Assembly: GCF_000621665.1 (NCBI RefSeq)
Contig: NZ_JHXQ01000028.1
Coordinates: 1 to 36,791 of the forward strand
From: Allorhizobium undicola ORS 992 = ATCC 700741
GTDB taxonomy: Bacteria > Pseudomonadota > Alphaproteobacteria > Rhizobiales > Rhizobiaceae
Direction: 5' to 3'
DNA: 36,791 nucleotides
Shown here: piece by piece, positions 6,497 to 15,555 of the stretch
Layout of the letters: every line of letters starts with the position of its first letter
Position numbering within the stretch: position 1 is the first letter of the stretch
Program-made: the position numbers and the translations under genes
Notes under the pieces: model-generated
What the model was told of the DNA's origin: nothing
What the model saw: the letters and a program-made list of their open reading frames with translations, nothing else
Databases searched by the model: none

Positions 6497-7399
6497 ATGG
6501 CCCGCAATACGCTGCCTTCGATTACCGCCGGTGAAGCCGGTCTCAATCGCTATCTCGATGAAATCCGCAAGTTTCCGATGCTGGAGCCGCAGGAAGAATA
6601 CATGCTGGCCAAGCGTTATGCCGAGCATGGGGATCGCGATGCCGCTCATCGTCTGGTGACAAGTCACCTGCGTCTCGTGGCAAAGATCGCCATGGGCTAT
6701 CGCGGCTATGGCCTGCCGATTGGCGAAGTGGTTTCGGAAGGCAATGTCGGCCTGATGCAGGCGGTCAAGAAGTTCGATCCCGAACGCGGCTTCCGCCTTG
6801 CGACCTATGCCATGTGGTGGATCAAGGCCTCGATTCAGGAATATATCCTGCGCTCCTGGTCTCTGGTGAAAATGGGCACCACCGCCAACCAGAAGCGTTT
6901 GTTCTTCAACCTGCGCCGCCTCAAGGGCCGTATTCAGGCCATCGATGAAGGTGATCTGAAGCCGGAACAGGTCAAGGAAATCGCCACCAAACTGAATGTC
7001 TCGGAAGAAGAGGTCGTTTCGATGAACCGCCGGCTTTCCGGCGATGCATCGCTCAACGCCCCCTTGCGCGCCAGCGAGGGCGAATCCGGGCAATGGCAGG
7101 ATTGGCTGGTGGATGACCATGACAGTCAGGAAGACATTCTGATCGAGCAGGACGAGCTGGAAAGCCGCCGCAACATGCTTTCCCGCGCCATGAGCGTGTT
7201 GAATGAGCGCGAGAAGCGCATTTTCGAAGCCCGCCGCCTGACCGAGGAGCCGGTGACGCTGGAAGAGCTGTCTGCGGAGTTCGAAATCAGCCGGGAGCGC
7301 GTGCGCCAGATCGAGGTTCGCGCCTTTGAAAAAGTGCAGGAAGCCGTGCAAAAGGACGCGCTGGAGCGCGCCAAGGCACTGCGCGTGGTAGAAGCCTGA
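6497..7399 (+). CDS. rpoH: RNA polymerase heat-shock sigma factor RpoH
   Basis: A 300-residue sigma-70-family factor that directs RNA polymerase to heat-shock promoters. Region 2 is visible at about residues 50-120 (LVTSHLRLVAKIAMGYRGYG, ATYAMWWIKASIQEYILRSW). The RpoH-specific box QKRLFFNLRR is at residues 132-141. Region 4 has the helix-turn-helix and SRERVRQIEVRAFEKVQ near the C-terminus. ATG 6497 was chosen because GAAAGGGG precedes it and because the family begins near MARNTLPS. A sigma-32-type promoter upstream suggests autoregulation. Many Rhizobiales carry two rpoH paralogues; which one this is cannot be decided here. Confidence 0.95.
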   Translation: MARNTLPSITAGEAGLNRYLDEIRKFPMLEPQEEYMLAKRYAEHGDRDAAHRLVTSHLRLVAKIAMGYRGYGLPIGEVVSEGNVGLMQAVKKFDPERGFRLATYAMWWIKASIQEYILRSWSLVKMGTTANQKRLFFNLRRLKGRIQAIDEGDLKPEQVKEIATKLNVSEEEVVSMNRRLSGDASLNAPLRASEGESGQWQDWLVDDHDSQEDILIEQDELESRRNMLSRAMSVLNEREKRIFEARRLTEEPVTLEELSAEFEISRERVRQIEVRAFEKVQEAVQKDALERAKALRVVEA

Positions 7400-7411
7400 C
7401 GCCGGAATTGC

Positions 7412-8680
7412 TCACCCCCCGGCGCTGAAAAGCGCCAGGGCCGCAAGGCTCAGCAGCAATGCTGGCAGCATAACCACCGTGCCGACCTTCAGAAATGCCC
7501 AGCCACCCATGGACAATCCTTCCCGGCGCAGCGCGGCAAGCCAGAGAATGGTGGCGAGTGAACCGGTGACGGAAAGATTAGGGCCAAGATCTATGCCGAT
7601 CAGCACGGCTGCGGAAATCCGCTCCGGCGACTGCGCCGCCTGAACGGTGGCACCGGCCACTAGCCCTGCCGGAAGATTGTTCACCAGATTGGTGACAAGC
7701 CCCGTGACCAGACCCACGCCCATCACCGCCCCGGAAGGATGGTCCGCAGACGCATCCCGAAGCAGGCCAGCCAGCATGGTCGTCAGGCCCGTGCGGTCCA
7801 GCGCCTCTACCAGCACGAAGAGACCCGCCACCAGCGGCAAAACGCCCCAGGACACACCCTTGAGAACAGGAACGGGGCTCTGCCGGTTCATGGCCAGAAC
7901 CAGAAGCGTGGTACCCGTGCCCGCCAGGAAGGTCGGAATTCCGAGATCCATCCCGAAGGCCGAGGCGGCAACGAGAATGATTGCCGTCAGCGCCAGGCCA
8001 TAGCCCGCCAGCCTTGCGCCGCGTGCAAGCTGCGGCGTCTCGATTTCCCGCACCGGCTGTTCTGCCTGAAGGTCACGCCGCACGACCAGGAAGAGACAAA
8101 GAAAGGTGACGGAAATTGCGACAAGCGATGGCAGGGCAAAGTTTTCCATCCATTTCCCAAGCGGCGGCATGGCGCCGCCCCCGAAAATCACCAGATTGGC
8201 CGGGTTGGAAATCGGCAGCACGAAACTGGCCGCATTGGCAATGAAGGCGCAAATGAGCAGATAAGGCAGGGGATTGCGCAAGCGCGCCGCCTTCGTTGCC
8301 GCATAGACGGCTGGCGTCAGAACAACCGCCGTTGCATCATTCGACAGGAATACCGTAACGAGAATGCCCACAGCATAGATGAGCGTGAACAACCTGAGCG
8401 AAGAGCCCCCTGCCCGCGCCGTGGCCAGAGCCGCCAGCCAATCGAACAGGCCTTCGCGTCGCGCCAGCTCCGACAGCAGCATCATGCCGATCAGAAAGAA
8501 ATAGACATCCTGCCCCTTGCCAATCCCGGCCTGAACCTCTGCAAGGCCAATGGCACCCGTTACCAAGAGGATTGCCGCGCCAAGCACAGCCCACACCGCT
8601 TCCGGCCAGCCGCGCGGGCGAATGATCACGCCAAGCACGGAAAGCGCCGAGACGATCCAGATGCAGAGATTTGTTGTCAT
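7412..8680 (-). CDS. ArsB-like arsenite/anion permease
   Basis: A 422-residue polytopic membrane protein, with about 11-12 hydrophobic helices, of the ArsB/NhaD (ion transporter) superfamily. The two inverted halves each carry the unwound-helix signatures of the family: VFLSNDATAVVLTPAVYAAT near residue 115 and VTNLVNNLPAGLV near residue 330. The length fits ArsB, which expels arsenite or antimonite. No arsR, arsC or arsA lies nearby, so the substrate could be another anion. It converges with rpoH, 12 bp between stops. The ribosome-binding site is weak (GGGATCC). An AGAGCG-type palindrome lies just upstream. Confidence 0.75.
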   Translation of the reverse strand: MTTNLCIWIVSALSVLGVIIRPRGWPEAVWAVLGAAILLVTGAIGLAEVQAGIGKGQDVYFFLIGMMLLSELARREGLFDWLAALATARAGGSSLRLFTLIYAVGILVTVFLSNDATAVVLTPAVYAATKAARLRNPLPYLLICAFIANAASFVLPISNPANLVIFGGGAMPPLGKWMENFALPSLVAISVTFLCLFLVVRRDLQAEQPVREIETPQLARGARLAGYGLALTAIILVAASAFGMDLGIPTFLAGTGTTLLVLAMNRQSPVPVLKGVSWGVLPLVAGLFVLVEALDRTGLTTMLAGLLRDASADHPSGAVMGVGLVTGLVTNLVNNLPAGLVAGATVQAAQSPERISAAVLIGIDLGPNLSVTGSLATILWLAALRREGLSMGGWAFLKVGTVVMLPALLLSLAALALFSAGG

Positions 8681-8712
8681 GAAGGATCCCGTAAAGAAAA
8701 CGGCCCGGCCTC

Positions 8713-8759
8713 AGAGCGTTTTCAGAAAAAGTGGAAACCGGTTTTCCTGAAAATGCTCT
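8713..8759. repeat. AGAGCGTTTTCAG palindromic repeat
   Basis: AGAGCGTTTTCAG (8713-8725) pairs with CTGAAAATGCTCT (8747-8759), leaving one G-T pair. The middle GTGGAAACCGGTTTTC is shared with the copy at 2727. The 491-bp gap 8681-9171 contains only this repeat, the hairpin at 8761 and the element at 8836. Confidence 0.8.
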
Positions 8760-8760
8760 A

Positions 8761-8808
8761 CTGCATAATCTCTTAAATCGGAATCGATTTAAGGTGAAAA
8801 TTATGCAG
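8761..8808. repeat. CTGCATAAT...ATTATGCAG nested hairpin
   Basis: CTGCATAAT (8761-8769) pairs with ATTATGCAG (8800-8808), and inside it TTAAATCG (8773-8780) pairs with CGATTTAA (8785-8792) around GAAT. A close relative at 36238 follows another AGAGC palindrome, so the two modules travel together. Confidence 0.75.
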
Positions 8809-8835
8809 CAGATTTAAAGTGTTACCGCGTCCTTT

Positions 8836-9110
8836 GTGCGTTTGATTACAGTACACGACGCTACGGTTTTAGCCGTGGTTTACCCCCCTCTGTCCTGCCG
8901 GACATCTCCCCCTCATGGGGGGAGATCGGCAAGATCAAGGCCCTGCCTGAATTCCTGAAAAACACCGTCGCCACACCTATTCTTTGAAGAATGACGCTTT
9001 GTCCGTATTGCAATCTCCCCCCTTGAGGGGGAGATGCCTGGCAAGGCAGAGGGGGGTAGGCCACGCCAAATTCCTCAGCGTCGTGTACTGTAGCGTTTGA
9101 TAAAACGCAC
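8836..9110. repeat. Intact large inverted-repeat element (copy B)
   Basis: The left arm 8836-8926 and right arm 9013-9110 are inverted copies of each other. Both contain the blocks GTGCGTTT, CAGTACACGACGCT, TACCCCCCTCTG and CATCTCCCCCTCA in the same order on opposite strands. An 86-bp spacer separates them. No open frame is convincing, so it resembles a non-coding palindromic element like the Bru-RS repeats of Brucella. Copies at 271-362 and 36313-36506 are each cut by the IS at the site equivalent to 9022-9031. Confidence 0.82.
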
Positions 9111-9171
9111 GGCGCTGTAAAAGCAGGCAGGCCGGATCGCCCGGTATAGCCCTTCCCGACAAAGGCCTGCG

Positions 9172-11238
9172 TCAGCCACCGTTCTGGCCACCGCTCAACG
9201 CGGCCCACTCCTTGATGACGTTATCGAAGATCGGCTTGCCGCTTGCGCCCTTGTCGAGCGTCATCAAAGCGCGACGTCCATTGCGATAGGTCACGGGAAT
9301 ATCGATCCAGTCACGGGTGCGCAGCAATTCGACATTACGGGAGACGACTTCGGCAAAATCGTTGAAGGCCACCATGAAAGTGTCGTCGGTGATCTTGGCC
9401 GGAACCGCAACGATGGGATCGCCACGATCCTGCTCGGTGCGCTTCATGGCCACGCGCTGCACGCTGTCGATACTGCCACCCTCGAATTTCTCGCCGGTGG
9501 AGAAGACCACTTCCAGCAAATGGCTGGCGGGAAGCGAGCTGTCAGTGTTGCGTTTGAAGGTGACAAGCGCCGTCAGGCTGCGATCGGGAATGGTAATGCG
9601 GCCCTGAATCACAGGTTCGGCCTTGCCATTGTCGCCTGTCTCCTTGACTTCCGACCAGACGACATAGCCCTGCACCGTCATCGGCGTGGTCTGCCCCAGA
9701 CGCTCCTCATAGAGATAGGCCTTCTGGCCATTTTCCGGCACGGTGAACGGCGTGGTGGATGGGGCTGCCGCAGCCTGCACCGGCGGCGTCGCACCAGCCG
9801 CCGCTGCCGATTGTGCCGCGACCGAACGGCCTTCGCCCGTCGCAGGCGTTGCGGTCGAGGCGCCTTCGTCCACTTCCTTGCCGTCCGGCATCAGACGCTG
9901 GTTGAATTTGCGATTGCTGGCCGCCGCATCGGCGGATGCGGGCTGCGCCTGACCGCCTGCCGCAGGCGCTGTGGCAGAGCCGGATGGCGAAGGCGTCGTT
10001 GCCCCAATGCCGATTTTTGCCAGCAAACCATTCACCACATCCCGATGCGCAAAGGCGTAATAGCCACCGCCCGCGACCACCAGAACGAGCGCCAGAATGA
10101 CGACATAGGGCAAAACGCCCCGCTTGCCGCCGCTCTTGCCCTTGCGATTGGTTTTCGCCAGGACGGCCGCCATTTCCTCAGGGCTGTGGGTCGGCTTTTT
10201 CACGCCCTTGGTCTTTTGCCGGGCCGGAGCAGCTTCGCTCTTCGGCGGCGGGGCAAAATCGCTCATCCAGTCGGGATCACCCGTTTGCGACGCCGCCGCT
10301 GGCGCTTCGCCAAAGCTGACCGGGGCAGATTTGTCGTCAAAGTTGAGAAGGTCAGGCGCGGCCTGCGGCTGCGAGTCACGGCGGGCGGCAGCACTTTCAC
10401 GGACGAAAGCGTCGAAATCGCTGAGAGCGCTTGCCTCATCAAAGGCCGGCGCGGACGCGGCAGGCATGGAGACCGGGCGCACGGGTTGAACCGGCTCCTC
10501 GACTGCCGGTGAAACGGAATGGGGCGAAACGGGCTGCGCCCTGTGCGCATCGACCGCTTCCAGATGCTGATCCATCCAGTCATCCGGCGAAGGGCGGGCA
10601 GCGGTTTCGGCGGCTGCGGCGGTCTGGGTCAGCGGCGCGCCCCAGGCAGGCGGCTCCTGCACGACCTCGCGATAATGCGGAGCATCGGGGGCGACCGGCT
10701 CGGGCGCCACAGTGGGTTCATGCGTGACCACCGCCGCAACCACCGGCTCGGCCTCCGCCCAATGGGGGGCGGCTTCCGGCTCAGGCTCCACCGGCCTCGG
10801 CTGTTCAGGTTCTGCGCGCTGAAGCTCAGGCTCTACGGGTGGCTCGTAAACCGGCAGGGGTTCCGGTTCATGAACGATGCGCTGCGCGGGTGCGGGCGCG
10901 ACCGGCTCAGGCTCAGGCCGATGCACGGGCTCCGGCACCGGCTCTGGTTCGGCATGGAAAACGGGCAGAGGTGCTGCGGCAGGTTCCGGCGGCTGATAGG
11001 CATCATCGTCTTCCAGCGGTGGCAAAGCCTCGGCATATTCCGCCTCGACATCGGCGATGGCGGCCTCGAGCTTTTCGAGCTGGCGGCGCAACATCTCTTC
11101 GGGCGGGCGCGGGGTCATGTTTTCAAGCTGACGGCGCACTGCACCGCGGGCCTTTTCATAGACCTTTACGCGCATTTCCGGGGTATTGTTCGAAAGGCCG
11201 TCAACGGCGCGTCGAATAACTGCTACGAAATCTGCCAT
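9172..11238 (-). CDS. Large proline-rich single-pass membrane protein, unknown function
   Basis: A 688-residue protein that I cannot assign to a characterised family. Residues 1-75 form a charged helical domain (NTPEMRVKVYEKARGAVRRQ). Residues 80 to about 340 are low-complexity, rich in Pro, Glu and Ala with repeated EPEP/VPEP units. A lysine-rich stretch precedes one membrane helix at about 374-395 (GVLPYVVILALVLVVAGGGY). After a Ser/Ala/Gly linker, residues 490-688 form a folded domain, probably periplasmic. A cytoplasmic N-terminus is inferred from the positive charges before the helix. A weak ribosome-binding site makes the start moderately uncertain. It is downstream of purA on the same strand, with a strong hairpin between them. 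Confidence 0.82.
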   Translation of the reverse strand: MADFVAVIRRAVDGLSNNTPEMRVKVYEKARGAVRRQLENMTPRPPEEMLRRQLEKLEAAIADVEAEYAEALPPLEDDDAYQPPEPAAAPLPVFHAEPEPVPEPVHRPEPEPVAPAPAQRIVHEPEPLPVYEPPVEPELQRAEPEQPRPVEPEPEAAPHWAEAEPVVAAVVTHEPTVAPEPVAPDAPHYREVVQEPPAWGAPLTQTAAAAETAARPSPDDWMDQHLEAVDAHRAQPVSPHSVSPAVEEPVQPVRPVSMPAASAPAFDEASALSDFDAFVRESAAARRDSQPQAAPDLLNFDDKSAPVSFGEAPAAASQTGDPDWMSDFAPPPKSEAAPARQKTKGVKKPTHSPEEMAAVLAKTNRKGKSGGKRGVLPYVVILALVLVVAGGGYYAFAHRDVVNGLLAKIGIGATTPSPSGSATAPAAGGQAQPASADAAASNRKFNQRLMPDGKEVDEGASTATPATGEGRSVAAQSAAAAGATPPVQAAAAPSTTPFTVPENGQKAYLYEERLGQTTPMTVQGYVVWSEVKETGDNGKAEPVIQGRITIPDRSLTALVTFKRNTDSSLPASHLLEVVFSTGEKFEGGSIDSVQRVAMKRTEQDRGDPIVAVPAKITDDTFMVAFNDFAEVVSRNVELLRTRDWIDIPVTYRNGRRALMTLDKGASGKPIFDNVIKEWAALSGGQNGG

Positions 11239-11302
11239 CCGAAATTACTCTTGGTCCTCGCCGAAAGACACGTCTGATTGAAAGGGTGCAGCAAAGCCAC
11301 AA

Positions 11303-11344
11303 GGCCACTCGAAAAACAACAAAATGTCATTTTTCGAGATGGCC
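11303..11344 (-). terminator. Hairpin downstream of purA
   Basis: GGCCACTCGAAAAA (11303-11316) pairs with TTTTTCGAGATGGCC (11330-11344), with one bulged base and a 13-nt loop. On the minus strand it follows the purA stop by 24 bases. The downstream tail is only weakly U-rich, so termination is likely but not certain. Confidence 0.55.
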
Positions 11345-11367
11345 CTGTTTTTTAATGAAAATCAACC

Positions 11368-12666
11368 TTAATCCTCAAAAGGATCGGTCACAAGTATCGT
11401 GTCGTCCCGCTCGGGGCTGGTGGAGAGCAGCGCAACCGGCGCGCCGATCAATTCTTCCACCTGCCGGACATATTTGATGGCCTGCGCCGGAAGATCGGCC
11501 CATTTGCGTGCCCCGACGGTGGATTCCTTCCAGCCTTCCAGTGTGATGTAGATCGGCTCTACCCGTGCCTGGGCGGCCTGGGCGGCGGGCAGATAGTCGA
11601 TTTCCTGACCGTCCAGCCTGTAGCCAACGCAAATCTTCAGCTCGTCCAGCCCATCGAGAACGTCGAGCTTGGTCAGCGCAATGCCGGTGATGCCGTTGGT
11701 GGCGACGGACTGGCGCACCAGTGCGGCATCGAACCAGCCGCAGCGGCGCTTGCGCCCGGTGACAGTGCCGAATTCATGGCCGCGCTCACCAAGGAACTGG
11801 CCGATTTCATCATGAAGCTCCGTCGGGAAGGGACCTTCGCCAACGCGCGTCGTATAGGCCTTGGTGATGCCGAGAATATAGCCGAGAGCGCCCGGCCCCA
11901 TGCCGGAACCGGCAGCCGCCTGCCCTGCAACCGTGTTTGAGGAGGTCACGAACGGATAGGTGCCGTGATCGATGTCCAGCAGCGAACCCTGCGCACCTTC
12001 GAACAGGATGCGCGCACCCTTGCGGCGCTCCTTGTCCAGCAGGCTCCAGACGCTATCCATAAAGGGCAGCACGCGATCGGCAATAGAGGTCAGTTCCTCC
12101 ATGATCGCCTGATGCTCCACTTCCGGCGCGCCGAAGCCGCGGCGCAGGGCATTGTGGTGGGTGAGGATGCGATCAACCTTGCCGGCCAGCGCCTCGGTGT
12201 CGGCAAGATCCATGACGCGAATGGCGCGACGGCCAACCTTGTCTTCATAGGCCGGGCCAATGCCCCGGCGCGTGGTGCCGATCTTGGTGCCGCTGTTGGA
12301 GGCGGCGTCTTCCCGCATCCCGTCCAGCTCGCGGTGCAGCGACAGGATCAGCGTGGCGTTTTCGGCAATGCGCAGGTTTTCCGGCGTCACCTCGACGCCC
12401 TGATCCTTCAAGCGGCCGATTTCGGCGATCAACGCATGGGGATCGACCACGACACCATTGCCGATCACGGCCTTTTTACCGGGACGGACAACGCCGGAGG
12501 GCAGCAGCGACAGCTTGTAGGACACGCCATCGATGACGAGCGTATGGCCGGCATTGTGACCGCCCTGATAGCGCACCACGATGTCTGCGCGCTCGGAGAG
12601 CCAATCGACAATCTTGCCCTTGCCTTCGTCGCCCCACTGGGAGCCCACCACCACGACATTCGTCAT
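11368..12666 (-). CDS. purA: Adenylosuccinate synthetase
   Basis: PurA joins IMP and aspartate with GTP to make adenylosuccinate, the first committed step to AMP, in the cytoplasm. The 432 residues equal the usual bacterial length. The N-terminal P-loop [16 protein letters not shown] contains catalytic Asp13, and GGHNAGHTL contains His41. [20 protein letters not shown] and [20 protein letters not shown] are further family signatures. ATG 12666 was chosen because it starts the conserved [12 protein letters not shown], although the frame is open much further upstream; AGGA lies 11 bases before it. It diverges from the exporter gene at 12919. Confidence 0.97.
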   Translation of the reverse strand: MTNVVVVGSQWGDEGKGKIVDWLSERADIVVRYQGGHNAGHTLVIDGVSYKLSLLPSGVVRPGKKAVIGNGVVVDPHALIAEIGRLKDQGVEVTPENLRIAENATLILSLHRELDGMREDAASNSGTKIGTTRRGIGPAYEDKVGRRAIRVMDLADTEALAGKVDRILTHHNALRRGFGAPEVEHQAIMEELTSIADRVLPFMDSVWSLLDKERRKGARILFEGAQGSLLDIDHGTYPFVTSSNTVAGQAAAGSGMGPGALGYILGITKAYTTRVGEGPFPTELHDEIGQFLGERGHEFGTVTGRKRRCGWFDAALVRQSVATNGITGIALTKLDVLDGLDELKICVGYRLDGQEIDYLPAAQAAQARVEPIYITLEGWKESTVGARKWADLPAQAIKYVRQVEELIGAPVALLSTSPERDDTILVTDPFED

Positions 12667-12918
12667 TTCACAATCCTGTCCTTGCGCGCCGGAAACACCG
12701 TCGCCACCGTCACCTTGCAGCGCCTGGCCGTCTCGAAGACCAAGGCCATGCCAAACCCGCGCATCTATACTGCGTTGTTTCGCCAAAAGCGACACGTTTG
12801 TGAGAGAAAGCTGCATTTTCAAAGAGCCCGGCCGCTTGCTTGCGAAACGCAGTGAAAACGCTTCACAACCCCATACCAAAGAGATTAAACCCCACGGCGA
12901 AACAAAAAGAGGAAACCC

Positions 12919-13809
12919 ATGCAGGGCAGAGCCTATGCCTATCTGGTGCTGACCACATTGCTGTGGGGCGGCAATGCCGTGGCTGGCAAGCTGGCTGTGG
13001 GGCATGTCAGCCCCATGTTTCTCAATCTGGCGCGTTGGGTGCTGGCGCTGCTGGCCGTCACGGTGGTTTCGCTGCCGCAGCTCAAGGCAGACTGGCCGCA
13101 ATTGCGCAGCCACTGGCTACGGCTCTTGCTGCTGGGCGCCATCGGCTTTACCGCCTTCAACGGTTTTCTCTACAGCGCCGTGCGCTACACCAGTGTGGTC
13201 AATGCCGTCATCGAACAGGGTGGCGTGCCGGTCATCATCTTCGCGCTGAATTTCCTGCTGTTTCGCATTCGCGTCCATGTCATGCAGGTCATCGGCTTTT
13301 CCATCAGCTTTGCCGGCGTCGCCATCACCGCTGGCCATGGCAATCTGCAAAACCTTCTTTCGCTAAGCCTGAATTTCGGCGATGTCCTGATGCTGGCAGG
13401 CGTTTTCTGTTACGGGCTCTATACGGTGGCGCTGCGGTTCAAGCCCGCCATACACTGGAAAAGCCTGATGGCCGCCACCGCACTGGGCGCGGTGATCTCG
13501 GCCGTTCCGCTGGTTGTCTGGGAGGCGGCAAGCGGCCAGCTCCTGCTGCCGGACGGGCGCGGCCTTGCGCTGATCGCCTTTACCGGATTGCTGCCTGCGC
13601 TCGTCTCGCAGATCCTTTATATTCGCGGGGTGGAAATCATCGGCGCCAACCGGGCCGGACTGTTCGTCAACCTCGTGCCGGTTTTCGGCACCATCCTGTC
13701 CGTCCTCATCGTGCCGGAAGAGCTGCATTTCTTCCATGTCATGGCCCTGGCGCTCGTTCTCGGCGGCATCGCCATAGCCGAAACCAGCCGGGCAAAAACG
13801 TCGCGCTGA
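12919..13809 (+). CDS. EamA/DMT-family transporter
   Basis: A 296-residue inner-membrane protein with ten predicted helices arranged as two EamA repeats (about residues 5-140 and 150-290). It is typical of the drug/metabolite transporter superfamily, whose members export amino acids, nucleobases or other metabolites. Signatures include [13 protein letters not shown] in helix 1 and [20 protein letters not shown] in the second repeat. AGAGGAAACCC supports the start. It converges with the metallophosphatase gene with 38 bp between stops. The substrate cannot be deduced, and the neighbouring purA is divergent, so no functional link is claimed. Confidence 0.87.
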   Translation: MQGRAYAYLVLTTLLWGGNAVAGKLAVGHVSPMFLNLARWVLALLAVTVVSLPQLKADWPQLRSHWLRLLLLGAIGFTAFNGFLYSAVRYTSVVNAVIEQGGVPVIIFALNFLLFRIRVHVMQVIGFSISFAGVAITAGHGNLQNLLSLSLNFGDVLMLAGVFCYGLYTVALRFKPAIHWKSLMAATALGAVISAVPLVVWEAASGQLLLPDGRGLALIAFTGLLPALVSQILYIRGVEIIGANRAGLFVNLVPVFGTILSVLIVPEELHFFHVMALALVLGGIAIAETSRAKTSR

Positions 13810-13847
13810 AGGAAAGCAGCGCCCGCCTTTTTTGCCCGAGAAAAACA

Positions 13848-14627
13848 TCAGATCAGGCTTGGAACGCCGTCGATGATCCGCAGCACGCTGAGCCGGCCCG
13901 TGGCATAGGCACAGGTATCGATGCCAATCCTGTTCTTGCCGAAAGTGACGTTATCGGTGGGCGTATGGCCATGAACCACAGTCACGGGCAGTTCGGGCCC
14001 GCGCTGCAAGAAAGGCTCGCGGATCCACATGAGATCGTCATCCGCCTGTTTTTCCAGCGCTGTGCCCGGTTCCAGCCCGGCATGGACAAACACGAACTGT
14101 CCAAGCGCAACCGCGACCGGCAGGCCCGAAAACCACAGCCGGTGCGCCAGCGGCACTGCACCGCGCACCTGCTCTGCCAGATGCGGCAGGCCACCTTCGG
14201 CCAATGTGCGGTCAAGATCGACGCCATAGGAATAAAGCGTGGCGGCAGCACCGAAATCCAGCCAGCGGCGCCCTTCCGAAGGATTTTCGAGAAAGGCGGC
14301 AAATGCAGCATCATGATTGCCGCACAAGGTAATACGATCGAAGTCCCGGCAGGAATGCGGCGCCATCAAATGCTCGACCACGCGCCGCGATGACGGGCCA
14401 CGATCGATGTAATCGCCCAGAAACACAATGAGTTTGCGCCCATCCCGCCCTGCGGCATCACGCAAGACCCGGCATTCTGCGTCGAGAAGTTCGGCATAGC
14501 AGCCATGCACATCGCCAATCGCATAAATGGCGGCGTAATCGGCAGGATCCAGAACGATCCGCTCCCTACCCGGCGCAAGCGCATGGTCGGGACCTGCATC
14601 CAGAAATCTTCGCAACAGCTTCTTCAT
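13848..14627 (-). CDS. Metallophosphoesterase, Ser/Thr phosphatase-like
   Basis: A 259-residue cytoplasmic phosphatase of the PPP/ApaH-like group using two metal ions. All five motifs are present in order: GDVHG (Asp39, His41), GDYIDRG (near residue 71), GNHD (near residue 104), HAG (FVFVHAGLEPG) and HGHT (VVHGHTPT). The size and motif spacing fit small bacterial PPP-family phosphatases such as PrpA or diadenosine tetraphosphatase-like enzymes. The actual substrate (phosphoprotein or dinucleotide) is unknown. The ribosome-binding site is poor. It stands alone between convergent and upstream genes. Confidence 0.88.
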   Translation of the reverse strand: MKKLLRRFLDAGPDHALAPGRERIVLDPADYAAIYAIGDVHGCYAELLDAECRVLRDAAGRDGRKLIVFLGDYIDRGPSSRRVVEHLMAPHSCRDFDRITLCGNHDAAFAAFLENPSEGRRWLDFGAAATLYSYGVDLDRTLAEGGLPHLAEQVRGAVPLAHRLWFSGLPVAVALGQFVFVHAGLEPGTALEKQADDDLMWIREPFLQRGPELPVTVVHGHTPTDNVTFGKNRIGIDTCAYATGRLSVLRIIDGVPSLI

Positions 14628-14794
14628 GGCAAATCCATTGATAATAAGGGTGACTTTAACTTCCCTCCCGGTCGTTCACAATCTTTCGCGATTGCGAAGG
14701 CATCTATACATGGCGGTAAGGTTAATCGTAAACCCACACAACCATTTGATAAATCGTCAAAAACTCCGAAAGCCCCGCTCTGCTGGCAACACAG

Positions 14795-14836
14795 CAGGGC
14801 AGGCCCGGTGAAGCTGCGTTCACCGGGCCTGCCCTG
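14795..14836 (-). terminator. Perfect 18-bp hairpin after the DUF1236 gene
   Basis: CAGGGCAGGCCCGGTGAA (14795-14812) pairs perfectly with 14819-14836 around the loop GCTGCG. It begins 22 bases after the stop of the minus-strand gene at 14859. There is no U tract, so it may act as a transcript-end stabiliser or Rho-assisted terminator. The core CCGGTGAA...TTCACCGG recurs at 17039-17084. Confidence 0.6.
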
Positions 14837-14858
14837 ATTTCAAAGGGCTTGCGCCTGC

Positions 14859-15260
14859 TTACCTTACGACTTGAACGACCGTATAGGAGTCCGGATCGAC
14901 GATGACGCGCTGATCGTTCACCACGGCATAGGCGTAATGCGGATCTTCAGGCACCGGCGTCAGAACGACCTGACGCGGCAGGGGCTTGCCGACAACGACC
15001 TTCTGCTCCACGACGTAAGGCTGGGCCGGAACCGGCTGCTGCTCGACATAGGTGACAACGCGCTGCGGCGGCGGATCGATGGCCGTACCGGCAATCGCAC
15101 CGGCAACGCCGCCAACGGCTGCACCAACCGGACCACCCACGATAGCGCCGGTAACGGCGCCGCCAGCAGCCCCTGTCACTGCCCCTTCCTGCGCCAGAGC
15201 GGCAGTGGAAACGGACGCGGCGAATGCAGCCAGTAGAGCAATGCTGATCTTCCTGTTCAT
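14859..15260 (-). CDS. Exported DUF1236-domain protein
   Basis: A 133-residue secreted or envelope protein. Residues 1-23 form a signal peptide ending in ALA before Gln24. A glycine/alanine zipper of alternating GG and GA units spans about residues 26-62 and could insert into or associate with a membrane. The C-terminal half matches DUF1236 (GKPLPRQVVLTPVP, VNDQRVIVDPDSYTVVQVV), a domain common in Rhizobiales exported proteins and of unknown function. AGGAAGGAAAG supports the start. An AT-rich upstream region (15300-15420) probably holds its promoter; the 295-bp gap to 15555 shows no other gene. Confidence 0.85.
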   Translation of the reverse strand: MNRKISIALLAAFAASVSTAALAQEGAVTGAAGGAVTGAIVGGPVGAAVGGVAGAIAGTAIDPPPQRVVTYVEQQPVPAQPYVVEQKVVVGKPLPRQVVLTPVPEDPHYAYAVVNDQRVIVDPDSYTVVQVVR

Positions 15261-15555
15261 GGGTCTTTCCTTCCTGTTGTTTCGATGTCGGAAAAACCCA
15301 TGGGAGAAATTTTTGTTCCGATACTATTCAGTGCGCAAAACAAAATTTCTATTCATCGAGTATTCATCTTCTATAAAATCACGAAATACAACCGGAAAGC
15401 GGATGGAACACACTATAGCCGCCCGCTTACAGGAAAACTGGATTGAGTGGAAACACGAAGGGTTATAAAAAGGCGGATAGAGTGACTTTGTTCCCCGGCA
15501 AAACCGGGCTGCCTTTGAATAAAGCCGGCCGTTACTTTATCGCAACGTCCAGACC

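Noticed and set aside
8836..9110. CRISPR array or protein-coding mobile element
   Set aside because: There are two inverted arms, not regularly spaced direct repeats, and no open frame with a transposase motif.
12840..14393. A 517-codon plus-strand frame overlapping the exporter and metallophosphatase genes
   Set aside because: It runs across two real genes in a different frame, and its translation is rich in Arg, Gly and His without motifs.
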